From Anoplopoma fimbria (Eukaryota; Chordata; Actinopteri; Perciformes; Anoplopomatidae), in the NCBI RefSeq assembly GCF_027596085.1, contig NC_072472.1:17237971-17301970 (forward strand): 64,000 nt of DNA, read 5' to 3'. Under the pieces are notes generated by a model. That model did no database searches. It saw nothing but the letters and a program-made list of their open reading frames with translations, and was not told the origin of the DNA. Positions 24,792-36,410 of this stretch are shown here, piece by piece (position 1 is the first letter of the stretch; each line of letters starts with the position of its first letter). Position numbers and translations under genes: made by a program.

Positions 24792-25916
24792 TTATATTTC
24801 TAAACTGCAATCCAGATTTGGGTCATTCACTTGGTTCCACATGTAATACAACTTAGCCGAAAGGAATCTGTGAACAAGCAGAACATCTCTATAATAGCAG
24901 GGGTCATATCTATCTATACCTCTGAAAGGCATGATCAGTCCTCCTGTCTTCATCCCTTTATGAGAAATAGGACCGATTCCTGCTTCGGCCATGCATAGTC
25001 CAAAGTAAACATCATCAATAGGAAAAAGGGTGATGGAATGGGACATATTGTATATAACCGAAGCTGTGTAGCTAGACAAGAGGAAGCCCCCACCCCCGCA
25101 GTAGGGGGGGTATAGGTCTGACTGCTGGAGCTCAACTGGAATAAAGTACTTATTGTCCGGCTTTCTAATAGGCCCAACATTCTCAATCAGGTCACCGGCA
25201 AAGAGGTGCTTGTTTCCAGTATTGTCCTTGAGGCTTTGGAGATAGTCAACCATGTTGTTTGTGCTGGCAAAGACGTCATCATCACCATTTAGCAGGAAGC
25301 GAGCATGTGGACAGTGTCTCTCCTTCCATTCCAGGAAGAGTATCTGCTTCACGGTGAGGTTGTAGAACGTGTCATTGAAGTCCCATTGGAGGATGTCATT
25401 GTACTCGCGTTGCTCCAGCTCGAGGCCTTTGTCCAGTCTCACTTTGTCAAAACCAGCATTCCTCGATCCTACAATGAAGAGCCTTCGAATCCACACACCA
25501 TTGTGTAACTTCTCTCCAGCCCAGGTTTTGCGCAGTATCTCTCGGCGGTCGTAGTTCTCAGGTGAACTTTTAATGATCAGTAGAAGGAAGACGTCTGCGG
25601 ATCCATTAACTCCTCCACATTTGTCAGGAACATCCAGTAGCATGGGAAAATGTCGACAGTGTCGATAGTAGAAGACGTTTTGTATAATCTCGGGGAGTTG
25701 GGTGAAGTTTCTGATCTTGGTACTGGACATGTTTCGTTCACATCTTGGCCAGGAGTATACATAGGAGGAATTTGTGGGGGGTGGATCTGTTTGATTGACA
25801 TCCTTACTCACATCTAACTGGCGGCGGGTGATACTGTGGTCGATCACATCTTTATAGAAATAAATGACAATGACAAGAGCTGCCAACAGAATGGTGGTTC
25901 TCATTCTAGAAGACAT
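24792..25916 (-). CDS. B3GNT3-like beta-1,3-N-acetylglucosaminyltransferase (GT31)
   Basis: A type II Golgi enzyme expected to transfer GlcNAc in beta-1,3 linkage to galactose-ended glycans. It has 374 residues in a single coding exon, close to the size of human B3GNT3. A short cytoplasmic start is followed by a membrane anchor at about residues 9-21 (ILLAALVIVIYFY). The metal-binding DDD is at 212-214 in NGDDDVF, and the family motif DDVYFG is at 301-306. PPYCGGGGFLLS (270-281), FPIDDVYFGLC and DPCYYRDVLLVHRF resemble B3GNT3 most. Several N-glycosylation sequons lie in the lumenal part, for example NQT41, NSS49, NFT70 and NLT186. The start is the first ATG, 13 bp after a strong acceptor (CTTTGCAG, + strand 25930-25937). 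Family is certain; the exact acceptor and paralogue are not. Confidence 0.93.
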   Translation of the reverse strand: MSSRMRTTILLAALVIVIYFYKDVIDHSITRRQLDVSKDVNQTDPPPTNSSYVYSWPRCERNMSSTKIRNFTQLPEIIQNVFYYRHCRHFPMLLDVPDKCGGVNGSADVFLLLIIKSSPENYDRREILRKTWAGEKLHNGVWIRRLFIVGSRNAGFDKVRLDKGLELEQREYNDILQWDFNDTFYNLTVKQILFLEWKERHCPHARFLLNGDDDVFASTNNMVDYLQSLKDNTGNKHLFAGDLIENVGPIRKPDNKYFIPVELQQSDLYPPYCGGGGFLLSSYTASVIYNMSHSITLFPIDDVYFGLCMAEAGIGPISHKGMKTGGLIMPFRGIDRYDPCYYRDVLLVHRFLSAKLYYMWNQVNDPNLDCSLEI

Positions 25917-25929
25917 CTTCTTTGAAAGT

Positions 25930-27347
25930 CTGCAAAGACAAAAAAAACTGATTGGCTTTGCATTTTATAATAATAATAATAATAATAATAATACTTTAAT
26001 TTTATATAGCGCTTTTCTAGATACCCAAAGACGCTTTACATAGGGCGAAGACAAACAAACAAACAAAAAAGAACACAAAGGAGCAAACAAAACAAACAAA
26101 CAGAACATTTAAAAAAAAAAGAAAACTGGAGAAGCTGTGCGGAATGAGTTTTGGTTTTGAGTGAAACATTTTGGGATGAAAGTGTTATATTACTTAATAG
26201 TATATTAGTTATCAGTTGGGATGTTTCTCATTTTTAAGTTTATTACAATTACATAAAACACAATTAAAAAGATAGGTTGAATTTATTACATATGATGTAT
26301 AATTTGCAATGAAGGAATGAAGGGATGCTTCGTCAGCATGAAATGTTTTCATAGCATTGTTTTTTAAGTAATTAGAGTTCCAACGATTCTGGTACAACTG
26401 GATACTTTTTAAGGAAGCAGACTTGAAGTTGAGATCCAGGTAAATATCTCAGAGGTTCATACGCTGACTTTTTCTCCAGTTCGACCAAGAAGTTTGGAGT
26501 TTTGGTTTTGAGTGAAACATCTACTACGAAATGGATTGTCCTGAAATTTGGAACAGACACTCTTGCCCTCCTTAGGATGAACTGTAAGATAACCCCCTCC
26601 CATCATCGTCAGGTAAAAAGTAAATTGTTTTTGCTCATTTAAGTTCCTGTGAAAGCAAACAAACGTGTAGTATCTGGTCAGAAAATCAAGCCAAACACAT
26701 AAAAAACCCAAATTACCGGCTGTTAACTACACATCATAGGTGTACATAAGCACATTCCTGGTGAGAGGTGTACGTACTTTTCCTGTTCTTTAGCATTCTA
26801 CAGCTGACTCACTCCTATATTATAATTCCCAGGAGAGTTGTGGATCGTCAGCACTAGAGGAGGTTGGCAGCCAGTGAATGCCACTATAAAAATATGTGTT
26901 GTTGTGTTTTCTCTTCTGCCTCTGTATACAAAAATGAACAGACACGAGGTATCACCAAGCTTTTTTTTTTTGTTAAGGTGGCTTTGGTAAGAATTTCGAT
27001 TTCCAATGTTATTTTGCATAAATTGTCGTTATGCTGAAACATTGTAAGGCTGCAGGAGACAATGCACCATTCATTATATACAGTAGATCCAGCATTGAGC
27101 AATAATAAAGACTTGATAAAGAATTGATAGACTTCATAATAAAGAAATATTGCATTCTTTGAGAATAAGTCAAGTTTTTGCCATCACAATTAAATCAGAC
27201 CTCCAAATCAGAACATGATCAAATATTTAAGTAAAAATAAAAAACATACGTTGTTATTCTTATAATTAAATCGATTTTCAGGAGCGGAATGAAACTCGCA
27301 TAAACATTTAGCACACAATCAAATCAACTTCCATTCAGCAACATTAC
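25930..27347 (-). other. B3GNT3-like intron 1
   Basis: A 1.4-kb intron in the 5'UTR. It contains an (AAT)n-headed repeat tail at 25966-26055 and two exact copies of a 24-bp sequence at 26146-26169 and 26497-26520. Otherwise nothing was recognised. Confidence 0.5.
25966..26055. mobile_element. Dispersed-repeat tail with (AAT)n microsatellite
   Basis: An (AAT)n run at 25966-25993 passes into TTATATAGCGCTTTTCTAGA and CCCAAAGACGCTTTACAT. This pairing of a trinucleotide run with a 'TATATAGCGC...AAGACGCTTTACA' block recurs widely in fish genomes as the end of a retroelement. The family is not assigned. Confidence 0.55.
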
Positions 27348-27410
27348 CTGAACATGTTGGCAGATAAAGACGAGCGCTTGCTGAGTGTCCCTCTCTGATT
27401 GTCGGTTAGT
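27348..27410 (-). other. Likely 5'UTR exon of the B3GNT3-like gene
   Basis: On the - strand CATGTTCAG/GTAATG is a good donor with its last exon base at 27348. It pairs with the acceptor just before the ATG-bearing exon, leaving an intron of about 1.4 kb. A CCAAT-type box (AGCCAATCAGC, + strand about 27463-27473) lies upstream. The 5' end is approximate. Confidence 0.5.
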
Positions 27411-30400
27411 GCAGATTGTGATAAAGGTAAAGGTTATGTAGCCTTCAGAAGGCCAGGGGCTCAGCCAATCAGCTAGTCTCTACGCAGAAAGACAGAGTGC
27501 GCTCACAACAAAGTGCATGATTCACATAGTTTGTATTGTGCTGGTTAATGCTCAGATTGCTGGGAGATAAACATTGTTGTTAGGTAGTATTGCTGTGAGG
27601 GTGAAGCCTGAAGGGAATAAAATCACTTTTTAATATATATTAGCAATCACTAGAAATAAGAAATCCCATCTTTAATAAAAGGCACATTTGATCCCAACAT
27701 TCCTCTCACCTGTACCTAATTTTAGGTACCATCCCCCACCACCACTCCCAGACCCAGTCCTGCTGCTGAACCTGCCAGAGTAGCTTTTGAACCAGTTTTA
27801 CGGAGGCCATCATTAAGTCATTAGCTACAGCCTAGTTTGTGACAGGAACAGAATGCATCAAACTCAGAGATCTGCGGAACATCACAGTTCACAAAAATGA
27901 AATAAAATGAAGGATGACGTAGTTATGTGTTATGTTAAAGATTATCTTTTGTTCCTGGCATAATCTAAAAAAAGGTTGTTCACATCAGCCTTCACTAATC
28001 AGTGATTGAAAGCACCATAACAAACGCACCTACGTTGTGACGTCAATAGGTGCATGCCGGTTCATGTCTAACATGATAAATGCTAAAAATGCACACTGTA
28101 TTTCTAATTTCAGTAAGGTGTGTGAGGCTTTTCTGCTGCCTTTCTGCGGCTTGTGAAAAACATCCCTGACGTAAATGCAGAGCCTCATTTGGGTCGACAT
28201 GTTTTAAAAAGTTTGACAAGCACAGCGGAACAGAGAAACTGGTCACATGGTGGGTTGAGAATGAGCACTTCGAGGTGCGCGAGACTCGCAGAATGACCTG
28301 GTAAGTAGAGGACATCAACACGCAAGCTGTACAGAGGAGGAGCTGTGTTTAATTGGGCCGTCTCTATTCTAGCATTTGTATATACAGGCTGCAAAAGTCG
28401 GTCTTTAGAAAATTAATATATTGTCAGTTTGGATGGGGGGTCTGTGGTGTGATGTGTATACATGATCATCATCGTCCTCATCCCTGTACATTTTTACATT
28501 AGTCATTTTAGTTTTTGTGGAGTAACATTTCTTTATAGTTACAGTATTTTTACTCAGGTAAAATAAACTAAAACTTCCTGCTCATAAGTAAATGTGAACT
28601 GGGCACTTATATGTGCATAACACAAAAAACACAAATAACCAGCTAATACTATAAAGCCAAACATTACAGAAACATGCAGAAATATAAACTGACCTACGTC
28701 TACAAACCTGTTTCCACAGTGCATGCTGGGAGAAAACACACTACACACTCCTGAGCGGAGGTGAAAGTAAATTGAAGTTCTTGCTGGTCGTCCCAGCCCG
28801 ACCCTTATTGCTTCATACCTGTCAGATCTCACAGGTGCTTTATTCTATTATTCCAGTTTTTCATTACTTTGCAAAGCAATTTATTCCTGATGACTTCATT
28901 TAATCGTTTTCTGTTTTAATTAGTGCTTTTAAAAAATGATTTGAAATACCAATATATGGGGTTTCAGGGGACCATAGTCAAAAGCACCAAATTGCAGCTT
29001 ATACAGTTTTAATAGATTAAAATTGAATGTATATATAAAAGGGTTGTATTGTATTGCGTAAACAACATTTTAGCTGTTTTTGAGTAATTGTTACGACTAG
29101 AGTTCACCTGAATTTTCCAAGTTGGGAACTCAATTTTGTGATTATTCTGAAACTACATAAATCTCACAATGTAAATAACTATGTCATGTCTGTACAAACA
29201 AACAAACAAGCAATGTCTTTAATAGTTTTTGGACAACAATAGAGATCTATGGCCCAGTGGAGTATGATCTATCAGGCTTTGGGTACTCAGGCAATATTTG
29301 AAGGATCTTGTTGTTTTTGGTTGCCACCCAATGGCAACAGCAATGGCTGAATGAACCACAAATAATTTGCCATATAAATTGATGTTGCAGAAAAGAAAAC
29401 TACCTCAGCACTGCCTTTCCTGTTCAGTGGTTTAGTGTGACCCCATTCATTGTGGATGTTGCACTCTCAATGTCACTCTGACTTTTGCTTGGAGGAGCCA
29501 AGCATCCTTTTTGGAGGAGATTGTTAATTGAGATAGCAACGTGGTTGGAGGAGGATTACTTGTTCCCTGCCTGCTACTAAAAAAGTAATTCAAATAAAAA
29601 CATCATTAAGCTCACATTATTACTTTTCCGGTGACTGGCTGAACATCATTATTATGTTCAGCTCATGCAATGATACTTAATTGAGGAAGACATATTTTTT
29701 TTGAATAGAGGATTTTGGGAAGGGTTTGTCTGGAAGGGATAAAACGACAACACACAGGTGCTGCTATGGTAAGAGGACTTACACAAATGATACTGTATTA
29801 GATTTATGACTGCACCTGTTGGACTTTTTCAATAAAGCGTCCTTCCAATGCAGAAGAGTATTTGTTCACACTGTCCACTTGATTAAAACATATATTTTCA
29901 AAACATTTGCGTATTAAATACTGTATTATTGACTTTTGCATTGTGAGTGCCAAGGTCTTATTTGAGGTCATGAAAAAACCTGGGCAAAGTTCGGCAAAGA
30001 TGTTTATATATCTGTCAAATGGAGAAACTTGGAATGAAATTCCCTGTAAGAAAGATTTTTTTTTAACTTAAGCTGCTACTGTCAAAACAAACCTTTAAGG
30101 CTTAATCATAGATTTCAAACCCTATTTTGTAACATACTGTGCATTCACTCAGCCAGGCCGAGAACTTTTCACCTTTTTAAATGCTCAAATAGTGAACGGT
30201 AAAATGTTTTTTTCTCTCACAGATAGTGAAAGAAATCCCAAATTCGTATCTTTAAAAAAATAGCCCCCGTTAGACATTTGCCATCATTCTTCTATTTGAT
30301 CAGTAGCTTTACTCCACCAAAGTGGGTTGACAGTGTGACTTAATGACTCAAAGGACCATACAGGTTTGCATGTTTTTGCCCATTTACTCCTGTACAATCA

Positions 30401-30670
30401 CTTGACATCACAGCTAACCATTTTGTAAACCATGCTGGAATTAGTTTTTAGCCATGTTAGCGATATGACTTTGTCCAATATACCTTTTTTGAGAATAAAC
30501 ATACAAAACTAATGGAATTCCCATCGGCCTCGGTTGACCCTTCACTAAGTCCTGCTCTCGTAGTATCGGCCAGTTCTGACCAGGTGATAGTCAGGAAAAG
30601 GGAGAGAGAGGGTATGACATGCAGCCAAGATCCACTTTTACACTGTGATCTATAGCCTTTAGCTTCTATC
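27411..30670. other. Gene-poor stretch, nothing identified
   Basis: No convincing exon, RNA or named repeat. A small block near 28230-28300 has higher CpG and a donor-like CTG/GTAAGTAG but no matching exon. Confidence 0.5.
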
Positions 30671-31097
30671 TGTCATGATTTTGTATTTCAATCTGCTTAT
30701 ATTATTCAGTTTTGATGGTTATACATGTTGCATGTTCTTCCCTGCCTGCTCCTCCACTATGCTACCATGCACTACTGCTCATCCTCCCCACTCACCTGTT
30801 CCCCATTCACTCATTAGCTCCATAGCATATCTACCAGCCCACTTCCACTAGCTCTTCTAATTCTAATAACTAGTAACTAACTAATTCTACTAGTATGTTT
30901 TCCTGATCCTGATCTACTGTACCTTGTTGTTTGACCCTGCCTGTGAACCTTGGATTCTGCTTCAGCCTGACCCCTTTGTTCTTTGTTTGCCTGCCTGGAT
31001 TTGTAAATCCTTGTATTTTGTCTTCAGTAAAGACTCTTTAATTTTCAACTGCCTCCTGAGTCGTGCTCCTGGGTTTCTGTGCTTTTGGATTGTGACA
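30671..31097. mobile_element. Solo LTR of a retrotransposon (427 bp)
   Basis: It begins TGTCATGATT and ends ATTGTGACA, giving the TG...CA ends and a 5-bp terminal inverted repeat TGTCA/TGACA expected of an LTR. The flanks CTATC (30666-30670) and GTATC (31098-31102) look like a target-site duplication with one mismatch. Internally there is a CT-rich stretch and a possible poly(A) signal near CAGTAAAGAC. No gag, pol or second LTR lies nearby, so recombination between LTRs has probably removed the body. Gypsy-type is likely but not shown. Confidence 0.6.
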
Positions 31098-34000
31098 GTA
31101 TCTTATGCTTTTTAACCTGTTTCCGCTGCTGAATCAGTTTGAATATGTCCTCTTAATCATATTCTCTCGCATATTGAAGACCCTTCTGTCAGCTTCTTTC
31201 TGAAATAAGTTTTTTGTTTTCCTATAACTTAGATAATATTCATACAGGGAATGCAGTGTAGATGAACGGTGTTTGGCTTCCCTGCTTATTTCAATCAGGA
31301 GAGACCATTCAAATGAGGAAAAGATTATCGTTTATTATTGACAGATGATATGTGATGATAAAGTCTTGACAGAGTCTTTGGCGCTTGGACTCTACAGGGA
31401 GATTTGTTATCGAGGGGTGTCTGCCCCGAGCAGCAGCAAGATAAATCCCCCATGGAGTCCAGACACTGGTGGTGGTGGTGGCTGATGAGGCTGATAGAAT
31501 GATGAGTTGATGAAGCTGATGAATCTGCGAAGATTGGGCGGAGATCGGGAGGTGGAGGGCGCGTAGCAGCAGCATGAACGTACTAAAGGTAGAGAGACAG
31601 TCATATTTAAAAAGAGACAGCAGCAAGATGATAGGCTAACCATGTAATGATGTCGCTGTGCTATTGGATTGAGGAGACCAGCTGATCTAAACTGCTGATA
31701 TCATGATTGACACCCCCGAAAGATGACAGCGAGGAAAACACGAGTGAGCATGCGTAAGGAGAGAATGGCAGATGTATGAGAAATAAACAATTTTAATCAA
31801 TATTTATCATTTTTGTTATTTGAAGGCAACATCCGGCTTGACTTGCACATTGTTTTCTTAACTTGTAACAAATAAATACATAGATATAGCTGTATTGAAT
31901 TGTTATTAATTCATAGAATGGAATCTGATCCAGATCGACCCATCATACCTGAGTCAGTATCAGATATCAGTATTGGTATGGATGCATCTTTATGCTTATT
32001 TTCTCATCTGGCACATGTATCTAACAACCAAGAGTGTGATTTCATTTTAATCCGATTAAGTGACCTGTACTAGACCTGCTCAAAGAGACTTCTATGCAGT
32101 TCAAGTGATTTTTTTTTTTAACTGTAAGTATGGAACTTTGTGTGTGAATTACAAAACAGCAGCCCTCCTCATACTTCATTTTCAGGCAAAATTAATGTAA
32201 TATTTGACTTTGGTACTACATAGACCTTTTTTGATATGTTTAGGTGTTAAGACTTCAGTAGCTCATATCCCTCTCCACATTCCTTGCACAAAGTCTGAAA
32301 AGAAAATCAAATTACTTCTTAAAAAGTAATTAAAAACTTTGTTAAAAAAATCTCAGAATCTATAAAAAGTTCAAGTTTCTTTCAGTGTGATCATTAACAA
32401 ACCAAATCCTTCCTGAAGTCTGTAGTGAAACGAACAGCCTGAGGGACAAATAAGAAAAGCACCCATGTGACTCGCCTTAACCTTATTTCAAATCAGTTCA
32501 GATTTTAGTCCTGCAAAACTAGTTTCTTCTTGTATGTAGACAATGCAGAGCTGCTGAAGATTAAAAAGGCTAAAATGCAGAAACTCAGGCAGTATCTGTT
32601 CGTCTGGAAAGACCAGTTTCTCCACGTGTCAATACATGCAAATTCTCTTGTTTGTGGTATTTCATTTATTTATTTATTTTAATTCTTTACTGCCTGTGGG
32701 AATCATGATGATTTACTCTTTGACTTCTTTGAGCTGACATTTTGTTCATGTAGTATTGTTAGGATGCAGTTTCTCTATGAGCCACTAGATGCTGTGTACA
32801 AGGAAAGTCAGACTGAACTGAAGTCCTGGAGAAAACTCCCTAAATGTCACTGAGTTTTTGGTATCAATGTTTAAAAACCACTTAATTTAAAAGATGTTAA
32901 AGCCTAAAAAGTTATGTGTTTAGGAAAGCTTTTGCTTAGTCAAGCAAGAGTATGAATTAGGTTCAAACCATTTTTTGAGGTCTTAGAATCAGTGTTTTTC
33001 CCCAAGGCAAGATCTTTAATTTAGTCATAGTTTGTAATATTTTAGCCAGTACTAGAGTTGTTTAGGTAAACTTGCAGCCTATAAAAATTTATCAAAATCA
33101 CACATGGTTTGTATTATACTGCACTGTTTATACTGCAATAAACAAGGCATTTCTCTTTCTTTTTTTGTTTTTCCACAGTCTTCCAAAAAAAGTACAAGAA
33201 AAGCTTTGTGTTGTACATGAATAGAGAATACACAGTCGAGACATCATTACTGACCACCATTGCCTGGACTTCAGGTCAATTATGACTGACTCTGTATAAA
33301 GTTTGTAGATAGGCAGTTTGTATTGTCTGCTGTGGAGGGTTTTTTTGTTAGAGAAGATGACCATCTGGATTAAGGGAAACACATTTCAAGACAGAGAAAA
33401 AACTGAGGTATTGACAAAAATGGCTATGATGATATTTATAAAATGGTAGACAGGAATGAGAATTAAGAAACTTTTTGATTATTTTTCTGTGTTTTGACTG
33501 CCACACAGTAGCTCCCATGCCATACTAGACATATACATATACACATACACTACATCTAGGGGAAGTAAAGTACAATCAGTGACTGCAGAGTTGGCACCTG
33601 TAATATTATATAAATGTCACTGTTATAATATATGAAAAGCTTTACAACCAAAAATGATTTCAGTACACAAGGCTAAATGATACAACATAGATGAGGAAAT
33701 GAAACTTTTCAGTTATTACTCAACTATGAATTGTTTCTCTGTGGTTTACTAGTACAGTACATGGCATGTCAGACCAACCTGATTAGGTTTAAACTCGGCT
33801 TTAAGCAAATGATGTCTTCCAAAGAAAGTCACACACTGCATCAACAAACAGCATAATATCACATTGCAACGCACCATAACAACAGCTCAATATTACATTT
33901 CTCTATAAAACAAGTACCTTGTTTGTCACCAAAATACAGTTATAATTGAACTGAGCTTAACTATAAGTACACCAATTCAATATCTTAGAGTGATTGATAG

Positions 34001-34394
34001 AATACCTGAGCGTATATTACATCTTGGTTTTATATTTATATGGAGAGTGCGCAAGGAGGTGCTGTATTGAAATACTAATTAAATAATACTAATTTATATT
34101 TGCTTATTGAATTACATGTACAGAAACAAGAGCTCAATGTATTACAGTAATTTTCAATGCACTTGTTTGCAGTTTTGGCAATATACATTTACCTTGACTA
34201 GCTTGCATAGTAGTATGATGTACATCCAAAATAAAATTAATTGTTTGCACAATATTTCCCACAACTTAATATCAGAAAATTAAACTACTTCTAATTAAAT
34301 AGTGAGACTTCCAATCTGTCTGCGACTCTGATCCAAGATGAACTTTAATGCAGGTCACCATTTTGTGTCATAATCATTTCCCTATGTTTTGACC
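31098..34394. other. Gene-poor stretch; purine-rich GC block at 31370-31760
   Basis: Most of the stretch is AT-rich and blank. The block at about 31370-31760 is distinctly richer in G and A, with GGTGGTGGTGGTGG and repeated GATGA units, unlike its surroundings. It looks like a fragment of an unassigned repeat. Open - strand frames there are low-complexity. Confidence 0.4.
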
Positions 34395-34467
34395 ATAATA
34401 ATAATAATAATAACTTTATTTATATAGCACCTTTTAAAAACAAGGTTTACAAAGTGCTTTGACAGAC
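34395..34467. mobile_element. Dispersed-repeat tail with (ATA)n
   Basis: An (ATA)n run leads into ACTTTATTTATATAGCACCT and AAGGTTTACAAAGTGCTTTG, a combination common at retroelement ends in fish. It is related in layout, but not in sequence detail, to the tail at 25966-26055. Confidence 0.55.
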
Positions 34468-36025
34468 CAGCCAGCAAGATGCCACCATGATGATTAAAAG
34501 TAAATTATTATACCCAAAAGGAAATTTGATGAATTTAGCAACTTACTTGCACAGAGTAAATTTAGTCAGCAGCTAATCTAGCAGCAGCGTCTCTCCATTC
34601 CTCTCTCACTGCGTGCATGCAGGAATTAGTTACTATGGTTACGGGCATCAGTGGATACAAGCCAATGTGAAGCTTGACAATTATACGTTTGAGTGTGAGA
34701 TTAGTCCTCGTAACACAACAGCCTGTCAAAATAAATGCAGGTCTCTAAACTAACTCTGTGTATGTGTTTGGTTCTGGTGGTAATTGCTGAGTGATTGCAA
34801 CAGTTGTGGAGAAATGGCAAAGAGCACTTCTTTTTTTAAAAATCATATTCAATCTGGAAAGTTAATAGAAGTTTTTGTGGTAGGCTACACATTTAATTTT
34901 ATATAAATGATTAATACATGTAATTTAGTCCTTGCATGTGAATAAGTTGCCAGAGTGCATTAAAAAAGCATCAAAGAAGAGTTTTTTGACAGAAAATTGC
35001 TGCGTCCCATTTCCTAGGCTCTGTTATTGGTATTGCATTGAATTGGCCTAAAGTAACTGTTAATGACTTCACCGTTGTTTCCAGGTCATTGGAAAGTCAG
35101 ACGCACATTTGCTTGATATAGTTTGGGAGGTTGTGTTTATAAAATTAAATGTCAACCCACAGATTAATGTCTACCGCCTTCAACTGGATATGATTTATGA
35201 TCCAAGCCAGAAAGTCGTGGTCATCATTAAACTGTCACAATTCAGTTTGTCTAATGAAAAACGATAAATTAAATCGAATGCAGCCCTGGTTCCAAAAAGC
35301 GCAAACCCCACCATATTTTTCTTACCAGTATCTCTAAGACAGCCAATCATCACTCATCTGATTCCCAGCTGATCATTATTGCAGATGGTCAGAATAAATA
35401 AACAAATAAATGCACTTCAAAAGCTTGTATCATATTAAATTTAGGCCAAAATTCATCCTGACCTGTTTTAAAGATCAAAACAAAAGCGGATGTATATCGA
35501 CCAAGGACATTATGTGACTTGCAGTATTCATTCAGTTTGTTTGATGTAGAGCGTTACATACTGTGTACTTAATATTTAGAGCTAAGCAGGTTTGGCATGA
35601 GCCTTTAAAGAAAATTGTAACATTATGAGTTTCAACGCAGCCCTACATTCCTCTTTTATTGTCCACTCTCTTGAAGGACTCGATTTTGTTCCAGCAGGAG
35701 CAAGCCTTATGAAGGCCATGAATGACTGCCAGACAGAAATGTCCCTGATAAGAAGGCCCACTGCAACATTTAACACCTGCATTTTCTTCTTTATTTTTTT
35801 TGCCCTATAGAGTCCTGCGGGAATGATGCATTGTTGTAGGCCAACCTAGAAGTTAGAATCAACATGGTTCCCTGGACAAAAAGCCATTGGGATTTTCCCC
35901 TTAGATTTGGATTAAAATGATTAATTAATTAAAAGTGTGATACTTGTTTTGTTCAGCAAGATTTTCTTCAGAAATTAACACCACTTTTCTTTTTTTTATG
36001 TATTGAAGTTTATTTGCTAGAGAGT
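34468..36025. other. Gene-poor stretch, nothing identified
   Basis: AT-rich DNA with no recognisable coding, RNA or repeat content. Confidence 0.5.
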
Positions 36026-36410
36026 AATGTGGGGCTTAAGTCCTCCTTGTATTTTCGGTAAGATCTAATCTTATGATTTGTGTTGAGTGTTTGGATTCCT
36101 TTTATATACATGTTCTGACAAATTGCTTCAGCTAATGGTTCAGTGAAAATGGTGAAAAGTGAGGGAGAGAGTGGGCATCCTTGCCTAGTTCTCCTGTGCA
36201 GTGTGAAGCTTTGTGAGGTTTGTCCATTGGTGATGACACTGGCTGAAGGTGAAGTGTACAGAATCTTAATCCAGTTAATAAATAATTCCCCAAAGCCAAA
36301 TCTTTGTAGTGTGTTTAAGAGAAATGTCCAGTTTACTCTGTCGTAGGCTTTATCTGCATCTAAGGTGGCTATGATGGTTCCGGATTGTTGTATTGATGTT
36401 CTTTTTATGA
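36026..36410 (-). pseudogene. L1-type LINE reverse-transcriptase fragment
   Basis: On the - strand the frame reads LDADKAYDRVNW, then RFGFGELFINWIKILY, TNGQTSQSF, RRTRQGCPLSPSLF and EPLAEAI. These are successive motifs of an L1-clade reverse transcriptase, in the right order and spacing. It stays open for about 100 codons, then decays after HKI, just where the catalytic YADD box should follow. Both the upstream endonuclease and the downstream part are absent. It is an inactive fragment. Confidence 0.85.

Noticed and set aside
30924..31115. 63-codon + strand frame as a gene
   Set aside because: It lies inside the solo LTR and carries no protein motif.
31309..31643. Open - strand frames of 105 and 78 codons
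   Set aside because: They fall in a purine-rich, low-complexity block (GGTGGTGG and GATGA units) that looks like repeat DNA. The peptide strings are Ser/Leu/Thr-rich without a motif.
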